Assembly: GCF_005233835.1 (NCBI RefSeq)
Contig: NZ_SZQA01000022.1
Coordinates: forward strand, 84,027 to 148,026
Direction of reading: 5' to 3'
Length of the DNA: 64,000 bases
Origin: Herbidospora galbida
Lineage (GTDB): Bacteria > Actinomycetota > Actinomycetes > Streptosporangiales > Streptosporangiaceae
Of this stretch, positions 56,940-64,000 are shown in pieces. The notes below the pieces were generated by a model. That model was not told where the DNA came from and searched no databases. It saw nothing but the letters and a program-made list of their open reading frames with translations. Each line of letters starts with the position of its first letter. The first letter of the stretch is position 1. A program made the translations under genes and the position numbers.

Positions 56940-57907
56940 TCGGCGATCCGCACGGCACCCGCGAACGGCCTGTTCCCGAGCGGCGCGACCCGCACGACGT
57001 CACCCGTGCGGGGAGCGTGGATCATGTAACCCCCTCCGATGTAGAGGCCCACATGGTGCAGGTCGTTGTAGAAGAACACCAGGTCGCCCGGGCGCATGTC
57101 CTCGCGTGAGACGTGCGTTCCCGCCGTCCACTGGCTGCCGGTGTAGTGGGGGATGCTGATGCCGACCGTGGCGTAGGCCGCCATGATGAGGCCGGAGCAG
57201 TCGTAGGAGTTGGGGCCTTCTGCGCCCCACACGTAGGGCTTGAGCTGCTGGGTGAGCGCCCACCTGACCGCCTGCGCGGCCTTGCCGTCGCCGACGACCG
57301 GCAGGCTGAGCCGCTTCGCCACCGACACCTGGCCGGCGACCTGGGCGTACAGCCGGCTCTCCGTCTTCTTGATCAGGCCGCGGATCGAGGTCTCGCGCTT
57401 GTCGAGGCTCTTGATGAGCTTGCTCACCTCGTCCTGGCGGGCCTTGGCGCTGACGCGCGCCCGCTGCGCGGCCTGGCGCGCCTTGGAGAGCTGGACGACC
57501 TCCTCGCCGCTCTGCAACTGGAGGGCGTAGGTGGTGGAGGCGACGTCCATGTAGGCGTCGGGGTTGGGGGCGTTCATCAACGCGATCCCGCTGGCGCCAC
57601 CGGTCATGTAGGCGTTGGTGGCGAACACCATCGCGCGCTTGCGACGGGCCTCCAGGTCGGCCTCGCTCGTGTCGAGCGTCTTCTTGGCCGCCGCGGCCGA
57701 GCGCTTGGCCTCGTCGAGCCTGATCCGTTCACCGTTGTACTGCTCGGTGAGCGACTCGATCTCCTCGTGCAGCTTCTCGACCTCGGCGGTGAGCTCTTTC
57801 AGCGTGGGCTCGGGGTCGGCGGTGGCGGAGACCACCGGGGCGCAGATGGTGATGAGGGCCAGCGCCGAGCCCACGAACACGACCCTGCGGACGGTTCGAC
57901 GAAACAA
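56936..57907 (-). CDS. Secreted NlpC/P60 peptidoglycan hydrolase (RipA-like), c-di-AMP riboswitch-controlled
   Basis: 323 residues: signal peptide (VVFVGSALALITICAPVVSATA), a coiled coil (about 38-215), and a C-terminal NlpC/P60 domain with C237 in DCSGL and the His of HHVGLYIG. It cuts stem peptides of the cell wall. The start is a TTG (57905-57907) placed 5 nt after AAGGAG; the ATG at 57911 is in a different frame. The leader is a c-di-AMP riboswitch, a common arrangement for actinomycete wall hydrolases, where ligand lowers expression. A paralogue is at 32.3-33.4 kb. Confidence 0.92.
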   Translation of the reverse strand: MFRRTVRRVVFVGSALALITICAPVVSATADPEPTLKELTAEVEKLHEEIESLTEQYNGERIRLDEAKRSAAAAKKTLDTSEADLEARRKRAMVFATNAYMTGGASGIALMNAPNPDAYMDVASTTYALQLQSGEEVVQLSKARQAAQRARVSAKARQDEVSKLIKSLDKRETSIRGLIKKTESRLYAQVAGQVSVAKRLSLPVVGDGKAAQAVRWALTQQLKPYVWGAEGPNSYDCSGLIMAAYATVGISIPHYTGSQWTAGTHVSREDMRPGDLVFFYNDLHHVGLYIGGGYMIHAPRTGDVVRVAPLGNRPFAGAVRIAD

Positions 57908-57921
57908 CCATGCTCCTTCCA

Positions 57922-58055
57922 GAGGGCCTGCCGGGTTAGCTGACGGGTTCGGACGGAAGCAGCCCTACCTTGCGGATTCACCCCATCGGGCCGCTCGAAG
58001 GCGGCCCGGGTGGGTCCCCGGCTCCTCCGCCACAGACGGAGGACTCGGCCGCCTG
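57922..58055 (-). promoter_or_regulatory. ydaO/yuaA c-di-AMP riboswitch
   Basis: Read on the minus strand, the leader has GGCCGAGTCCTCCG, GGAGCCGGGGACCCACC, GGGGTGAATCCGCAAGGTAG, and the conserved end CCGAACCCGTCAGCTAACC (57934-57952). These are the class signatures, in order. The Shine-Dalgarno AAGGAG follows about 10 nt later. The class is an OFF switch for c-di-AMP, controlling wall hydrolases and potassium/osmolyte genes. Confidence 0.93.
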
Positions 58056-58238
58056 GACATTAGTGCACGTCATGTTCGTGCTCAACCGGAACTGCGATTT
58101 CTGTCTAGGTTCGACAACCGAACAATCACGGACAGATCACGCAAGAGCCCACTGTAACGCAGGTGACCACGGGGGTTTCGGTCGCCACGTGTGACCGGAG
58201 GCTTCGTCGATTTGTGCTGGGCCGTTAAGGTCCTTGCC

Positions 58239-58748
58239 ATGGTCAAGGTCCGCCGGGCGCGTACCCCCGATGTTCGGGCGATCCGCCGGTTCGTCGACTC
58301 CTACTCCGGGTCGGGTCCCCGGTTGCTGAAGAAGAGCACCGTCACCCTCTATGAGGACGTCCAGGAATTCTGGGTGGCCGAGCTCGACGGCGCGGTCGTG
58401 GGCTGCGGCGCGCTCCACGTGCTGTGGGAGGACCTGGCGGAGATCCGCACTGTCGCGGTCGACCCGGCCTGCCGCGGAATGGGCATCGGCCACGAGATCG
58501 TCGGGGCCCTCATCGCGACCGCGCGCGAACTCGGCGTCCGCCGCGTCTTCTGCCTCACCTTCGAGGTCCCGTTCTTCGAACGCCACGGCTTCCGCGAGAT
58601 CAACGGCACCCCGGTCTCCCCCGAGGTGTACGCCGAACTGCTCGCCTCCTACGACGAAGGTGTGGCGGAATTCCTCGATCTTGAACATGTGAAGCCCAAC
58701 ACTTTGGGCAATACACGCATGATCCTGCACTTGGAACCGCGCGCTTGA
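58239..58748 (+). CDS. argA: Amino-acid N-acetyltransferase (N-acetylglutamate synthase, short GNAT form)
   Basis: 169-residue single GNAT domain like the actinobacterial ArgA. Core: TVAVDPACRGMGIGHEIVGALIATARELGVRRVFCLTFEVPFFERHGF. Acetylates glutamate in arginine synthesis. The C-terminal ...GNTRMILHLEPRA is family-like. ATG 58239 lies 7 nt after TAAGGT, with no ribosome site, so it is probably leaderless. The 331-bp gap before it is mostly the divergent riboswitch leader. Confidence 0.88.
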   Translation: MVKVRRARTPDVRAIRRFVDSYSGSGPRLLKKSTVTLYEDVQEFWVAELDGAVVGCGALHVLWEDLAEIRTVAVDPACRGMGIGHEIVGALIATARELGVRRVFCLTFEVPFFERHGFREINGTPVSPEVYAELLASYDEGVAEFLDLEHVKPNTLGNTRMILHLEPRA

Positions 58749-58863
58749 CTGTGGTCATAACGGGCCGGGAAGGTGACTGTAGATCCGGCTATCGATACTT
58801 TTGGCTATGTCAAGCGTGCGTGTCTCACGTGTACCGCATGCGTACTCGAAGTGAGGTGACACG

Positions 58864-60075
58864 GTGAGCGCTCAGCCGCCATACCGCCCGGACGACCGTG
58901 AAGGGCAGCAAGGCCAGGACAAGCCCGCGCAGGACTACGACCCGGATATGACGATCGTGAGCCGTAACCCCACTGGGGGGACGGGCCAGCAGCCCGTCTA
59001 CGGCCAGCAGCAGCAGAGCTACGACCCCTACGCCCAGCAGCAGGGCCAGCAGGGGCAGCAGGGATACGGCCAGCAGCAGGGCTATGGGCAGCAGCCCGGC
59101 TACGGCCAGCAGCAGCCCGGCTATGGGCAGCAGCCCCAGCAGGGCTACGGCCAGCAGCACCCCCAGCAGGGCTACCCCCAGCAGGGCTACGGCCAGCAGC
59201 AGGGCTACGGTCAGCAGCCCGAATACGGCCAGCAGCAGCCCGGCTATGGGCAGCAGCCCCAGCAGGGCTACGGCCAGCAGCAGGGCTACGGTCAGCAGCC
59301 GCAGCAGGGTTATGGGCAGCAGCCCGGTTACGGCCAGCAGCAGGGCTATGGCCAGCAGCAGGGCTACGGCCAGCAGCCCGGCTACGGACAGCAGCAGCCG
59401 CAGCAGGGATACGGCCAGCAGCAGGCCCCCTCCTACCAGCAGCAGCCCGGCTACCCCGGCCAGCCCCAGGGCACCTATGGCCAGCAGCAGTACTCCGCCC
59501 CCGCCTACAACCCCGGCTACCCGGCCCACGCCCTTCCCCCGGGCGTGCCGGCCCCGCTCGCCGACTGGTGGCAGCGGCTCGTGGCCCGCATCGTCGACGG
59601 CCTGATCATCGGCGTCGTGTTCTTCGTGCTGTCGTTCGCCATCACGGCCCTGGTGGTCACGCAGCCGTCGTTCAACCCGGACGATCTGACGTCACTCGAG
59701 GCCGGCGGGGTCACCCTCGCGAACATCCTCATCACGCTCGTGAGCGCCACGGCCTGGTTCGCGTACGAGTTCTTCATGCTGAAGTCGCGCGGCCAGACCC
59801 TCGGAAAGATCGTGATGGGAATCCGCGTCATTCCGGTGGGCGGCGACCTCTCGGCGCCCGGACTTTCCGTCGAGACCGCGGGCAAGCGCTCGGCGGTCAT
59901 GTACGGCCCGCAGTTCATCCGGGCGTTGGCGATTGTTCCCGTGGTGGGCCCGATCATCAACCTTCTCGCCGGCCTGTTCTCGCTCCTGAACGTTCTGTGG
60001 CTGCTCTGGGACAAGCCCCTGCAGCAGGCGCTGCACGACAAGGTGGCGAATACGATCGTCGTCAAGGTCAAGTAG
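58864..60075 (+). CDS. RDD-family membrane protein with prion-like YGQQ repeat domain
   Basis: 403 residues. Residues about 42-215 are a low-complexity tract of YGQQ, YGQQQ, YGQQP and PQQG units, like a prion-like or FUS-type disordered domain. The C-terminal part (about 225-400) is an RDD domain with three membrane segments ([73 protein letters not shown]) and the conserved RIVDGL start. RDD proteins include transporters such as sodium/proton exchangers; this one's job is unknown. GTG start after GAGGTGA. A hairpin terminator follows. Confidence 0.88.
   Translation: MSAQPPYRPDDREGQQGQDKPAQDYDPDMTIVSRNPTGGTGQQPVYGQQQQSYDPYAQQQGQQGQQGYGQQQGYGQQPGYGQQQPGYGQQPQQGYGQQHPQQGYPQQGYGQQQGYGQQPEYGQQQPGYGQQPQQGYGQQQGYGQQPQQGYGQQPGYGQQQGYGQQQGYGQQPGYGQQQPQQGYGQQQAPSYQQQPGYPGQPQGTYGQQQYSAPAYNPGYPAHALPPGVPAPLADWWQRLVARIVDGLIIGVVFFVLSFAITALVVTQPSFNPDDLTSLEAGGVTLANILITLVSATAWFAYEFFMLKSRGQTLGKIVMGIRVIPVGGDLSAPGLSVETAGKRSAVMYGPQFIRALAIVPVVGPIINLLAGLFSLLNVLWLLWDKPLQQALHDKVANTIVVKVK
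58990..59495 (+). repeat. Coding low-complexity repeat (TACGGCCAGCAG units)
   Basis: About twenty degenerate copies of a TAC/TAT-GGC/GGG-CAG-CAG unit with CAG or CCC insertions, encoding YGQQ(Q/P). Third-base changes between copies show they have been maintained at protein level. Such a tract is prone to slippage and length variation. Confidence 0.9.
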
Positions 60076-60103
60076 TGACATAGAGCACCCGACTAACGGT
60101 GCC

Positions 60104-60133
60104 CGGGGTCGATGGATCGCGCCATCGACCCCG
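60104..60133 (+). terminator. Terminator of the first RDD gene
   Basis: CGGGGTCGATGG (60104-60115) pairs with its complement (60122-60133) around ATCGCG, followed by TTTCATG. It lies about 28 bp after the stop. Confidence 0.8.
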
Positions 60134-60262
60134 TTTCATGTACACAGCGTGTTCGGTCCGTTCTATCCGAAATAAGTTCCTAAAGCGGTAAGCGGTTGGT
60201 GCTAGCGTGCCTTGGGACCATGAACACTCATGTCCCCACTTAGAAGTGACGAGAGGTAACCA

Positions 60263-61009
60263 ATGCACCCGGAACCGCCCCCCGGTCAGAACCCATATGG
60301 TTCCGTCCCGCCGCCGCAGCAAGGCGGTTACCCCCCGCCCCAGGGTTACCCGCCGCAGGGCGGTTACCCGCCTCCGCAGCAGGGTGGCGGATACCCCCCT
60401 CAGGGCGGTTACCCGCCCCAGGGCGGATATGGTGCGCCCCAGGGTTATGGCGCCGCCCCCGCTTATGGCACACCGAAGGGCGCTCCTCTTCCTCCCGGAG
60501 TTCCGGCTCCTCTCGCCGAGTGGTGGCAGCGTTTGGTCGCCCGCCTCATCGACGGCGTAATCCTGGGCGTCGTCGTCTACCTGCTTATCGGCAACCTGAT
60601 CTCCGGCGCGTTCACCACGACGACGTCCACTGATCTCGGCGGCGGCATTACGCTCGACCTCCCGACGGTCTCGTTCGCCGGCCTTCTGATCCAGGCCGTC
60701 GTCACCTTCCTGCTGTACGGCGCGTACGAGTTCTTCCAGATCTCGCGCGACGGTCAGACAATCGGCAAGAAGGTTATGAAGATCCGGATCGTTAAGCTCG
60801 GGCACCCCGCCCAGGGCGGCGTCGACGCCGAAAGCGCCATCAAGCGCATCGGTGTCCTGTGGGGCCCGCAGCTGCTGTCGTTCAACCTGATCCTGAACTT
60901 CATCGGCGGCGTGTTCAGCCTGCTCAACGTGCTGTGGCCGCTGTGGGACAAGCCCCTGCAGCAGGCGATTCACGACAAGGTCGCCGGAACTGTGGTGGTC
61001 AAGCTCTGA
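60263..61009 (+). CDS. RDD-family membrane protein with proline/glycine-rich tail (paralogue)
   Basis: 248 residues. N-terminal tail of PPPQQGGY/YPPQGGY repeats (about 15-65), then an RDD domain with near-identical anchor words to the previous gene ([38 protein letters not shown]). The two are duplicated genes with different tail chemistry: Tyr/Gln versus Tyr/Pro. ATG has GAGAGG. A strong terminator follows. Confidence 0.9.
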   Translation: MHPEPPPGQNPYGSVPPPQQGGYPPPQGYPPQGGYPPPQQGGGYPPQGGYPPQGGYGAPQGYGAAPAYGTPKGAPLPPGVPAPLAEWWQRLVARLIDGVILGVVVYLLIGNLISGAFTTTTSTDLGGGITLDLPTVSFAGLLIQAVVTFLLYGAYEFFQISRDGQTIGKKVMKIRIVKLGHPAQGGVDAESAIKRIGVLWGPQLLSFNLILNFIGGVFSLLNVLWPLWDKPLQQAIHDKVAGTVVVKL

Positions 61010-61031
61010 GGCTTGCGGAAGCGTTCCAAAC

Positions 61032-61062
61032 AGAGGGGCGGTCGCTCGGCGACCGCCCCTCT
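61032..61062 (+). terminator. Strong hairpin terminator after second RDD gene
   Basis: AGAGGGGCGGTCGC pairs perfectly with its complement (14 bp) around TCG, followed by CGCTTTT. Confidence 0.92.
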
Positions 61063-61233
61063 CGCTTTTCATCGGTACGATTCATATGCATCGGGTAAGC
61101 GGCCTGACCACCCCGCGCGACCCACCGGTCACGGACTCCGCTATCGTCAGGGACGTCTCCGTGGACCATCTGACACGAAAGCCCCGATTTCATAGGGGTT
61201 CCCGGCGTTTTCCCAGGGAAGGAGTGAGGTCGA

Positions 61234-61377
61234 ATGTCAGAGGTATTGTCCGCCCTCATACCACCTCTCGTAGTCGGTGCCGCCGTCGTCTACGGCGTCG
61301 TAAAGTTGCTGCGTTCTGATGCGGCGGGGCTCCGGGGAAGGCACGAACCGGACGAGAAGTCTTCCGACAACGCCTGA
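61234..61377 (+). CDS. 47-residue small membrane protein
   Basis: A short gene with ATG 61234 and AAGGAG 9 nt upstream. It encodes MSEVLSALIPPLVVGAAVV, then YGVVKLLRSDAAGLRGRHE and a PDEKSSDNA tail. One helix (about 6-25) with a positively charged inner side and an acidic tail. No family is recognised. Because it has a good ribosome site, GC3-biased codons and a conserved-looking position before lsr2, I think it is real. Confidence 0.7.
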   Translation: MSEVLSALIPPLVVGAAVVYGVVKLLRSDAAGLRGRHEPDEKSSDNA

Positions 61378-61404
61378 ACCTGAACGCCTCCTGGGAATCG
61401 TGAA

Positions 61405-61433
61405 TTGTCAGCGGCGGAAACCGGGTATATGTT
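61405..61433 (+). promoter_or_regulatory. Promoter of lsr2
   Basis: TTGTCA (61405-61410), 17 nt, TATGTT (61428-61433): a near-consensus housekeeping promoter about 35 bp before the lsr2 ATG. Confidence 0.7.
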
Positions 61434-61474
61434 TGGCTGACGAATCAAACTTTGCTCTGCGAAAGGATTGCCGG

Positions 61475-61816
61475 ATGGCCAAGCACACGCAGGTGATTCT
61501 CATCGACGATCTCGATGGCGGCGAGGCCAATGAGACTGTCACCTTCGCGCTTGACGGCACGTCATATGAGATTGACCTCAGCGACTCGAACGCCAAGAAG
61601 CTCCGCGAAGCGGTCCTGCCTTTCGTCAACGGTGCCCGTCGTGCGGAATCGGCTCCTTCACGTGGACGTCGTCGTGGCGGCGGTAGCTCGCAGCGCGCGA
61701 TGACTCGCGAGAAGAGCGCGGAGATCCGCGCCTGGGCGAAGGCGAACAACCACCCCGTGAGCGAGCGCGGTCGCATTGCCGCCTCGATCGTGGAGGCCTA
61801 CGAAGCGGCTCACTAA
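61475..61816 (+). CDS. lsr2: Lsr2 nucleoid-associated xenogeneic silencer
   Basis: 113-residue DNA-bridging protein that coats AT-rich and foreign DNA in actinomycetes. N-terminal dimer domain (VILIDDLDGGEANETVTFALDGTSYEIDLS), basic linker, and C-terminal DNA-binding domain with RAWAKANNHPVSERGRI; the RGR loop inserts into the minor groove of AT-rich DNA. ATG 61475 has AAAGGA. Lsr2 could itself act on the lower-GC gap near 42.5 kb (inference). Confidence 0.97.
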   Translation: MAKHTQVILIDDLDGGEANETVTFALDGTSYEIDLSDSNAKKLREAVLPFVNGARRAESAPSRGRRRGGGSSQRAMTREKSAEIRAWAKANNHPVSERGRIAASIVEAYEAAH

Positions 61817-61873
61817 GTGCCGGACGCGGGCGGCCGAAGGCCGGCCGTGGCTCGCGCGGTGTGAACCCGCCTC
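61817..61873 (+). repeat. Palindromic repeat copy D with TGAACCCGCCTC tail
   Basis: Begins at the lsr2 stop. GC-rich core GGGCGGCCGAAGGCCGGCC with GGCTCGC, and a diverged tail TGAACCCGCCTC (61862-61873). Confidence 0.8.
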
Positions 61874-61880
61874 AAATATC

Positions 61881-61932
61881 ACGAGACGCGGACGGCCCCG
61901 GGCCGGCCGTGCCTTGTGCGTGAATCTGCCTC
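61881..61932 (+). repeat. Palindromic repeat copy E with TGAATCTGCCTC tail
   Basis: CGAGACGCGGACGGCC is followed by GGGCCGGCC and a tail identical to copy C (TGAATCTGCCTC, 61921-61932). It lies in tandem with copy D in the lsr2/clpC spacer. The right arm is decayed (GCCTTGTGCG). Confidence 0.8.
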
Positions 61933-62043
61933 AAAGAAGCGATCGTGCGGTTATACCGGTCGCCGGGCGTCCTGAAGTCGAGGGGATGTCGCGGCCATCG
62001 GGATGATCGCACGATCGTGTTTTGTGCCCACATAAACGTCGTT

Positions 62044-62054
62044 CGCTTGCGGCG
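62044..62054. promoter_or_regulatory. ClgR-type box upstream of clpC
   Basis: CGC-N5-GCG (CGC 62044-62046, GCG 62052-62054) within GTTCGCTTGCGGCG. It agrees with the ClgR operator shape and ends 5 nt before the SigR-type -35, a good position for an activator. Confidence 0.5.
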
Positions 62055-62058
62055 TATC

Positions 62059-62086
62059 GGGAACACCGCACCCTCCGGCAGTAGTT
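62059..62086 (+). promoter_or_regulatory. SigR-type promoter of clpC
   Basis: GGGAAC (62059-62064), 19 nt, GTTGGAT (GTT 62084-62086). Same hexamers, spacing and downstream GGAT as the ftsH leader. clpC is a known SigR target in Streptomyces. Confidence 0.75.
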
Positions 62087-62220
62087 GGATGGAGGGTGAA
62101 CGCCCTGCGCCCGGGGAACGCCTACTCCAATAGACTTGACTGTTCTCCGTGCCGGGGCTGGCATGCGGAACGACGGAGCCGGAACTCCCGGTCCGCCCGA
62201 CCGCTCGTGAGGAGCGACGA

Positions 62221-64000
<1,780 letters not shown>

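Noticed and set aside
57729..57911. ATG at 57911 as the start of the NlpC/P60 hydrolase
   Set aside because: It opens a different frame; TTG 57907 gives the signal peptide and fits the ribosome site spacing.
59000..59440. CRISPR-like direct repeats
   Set aside because: The repeat lies in frame inside a protein gene, has no unique spacers of fixed length, and no cas genes are near.

Overview
The window reads as chromosome of a high-GC, spore-forming-type actinomycete. The evidence is very strong GC3 bias, many GTG/TTG starts, Lsr2, a Spo0M homologue, leaderless genes and ClgR/SigR-type stress promoters. The core gene order tilS-hpt-ftsH-folE-folP-folB-folK-DUF3180-nuoD-panC-panD-nadB/nadC-coaX-lysS-lsr2-clpC is shared by streptomycetes and relatives. 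I infer the order Streptosporangiales or a near relative; the species cannot be told from sequence alone. I saw no tRNA, rRNA, CRISPR array, prophage or intact insertion sequence.

Layout. 1-4.2 kb: the N-terminal part of a secreted GH10 xylanase, then metH behind a well-formed S-adenosylhomocysteine riboswitch. 4.2-13.6 kb: accessory genes (an ECF sigma factor with SnoaL partner, tandem secreted paralogues, MarR/amidohydrolase and TetR/serine hydrolase divergent pairs, a CopD-CtaG copper gene, a small HicAB-like pair). 13.6-18.2 kb: an acetyltransferase-acetyltransferase-mmuM operon, another acetyltransferase, a hydrolase and a methyltransferase. 18.2-20.8 kb: modABC molybdate uptake. 20.8-33.4 kb: a MurG-like transferase, Spo0M, a one-domain voltage-gated cation channel, LysE, an SDR, an ABC-F ATPase, a secreted phosphodiesterase, a sigma factor fused to a zinc-finger and membrane anchor, and an NlpC/P60 protein. 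33.4-44.3 kb: ppa, dacB, a zinc metalloprotease, tilS, hpt, ftsH and the folate genes, interrupted by an odd 0.76 kb G-rich gap. 44.3-56.6 kb: a lone nuoD, a P450, a MidA/KhtT/KhtU-type operon, panC, panD, a fused nadB-nadC, coaX and lysS. 56.6-64 kb: a small HTH protein, an NlpC/P60 hydrolase behind a c-di-AMP riboswitch, argA, two RDD membrane proteins with prion-like tails, a 47-residue membrane peptide, lsr2 and clpC (cut by the window end).

Connections between regions. Methionine-cycle genes appear twice (metH and mmuM). Folate genes sit with pantothenate and NAD genes. ftsH and clpC carry nearly superimposable SigR-type promoters. A c-di-AMP riboswitch and a KhtTU-type potassium/proton exporter suggest c-di-AMP control of turgor and cell wall. 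A five-copy palindromic repeat family is scattered through intergenic DNA, and one copy has become part of a signal peptide. At least 14 genes start 6-8 nt after a TANNNT hexamer, so leaderless transcription is common here.
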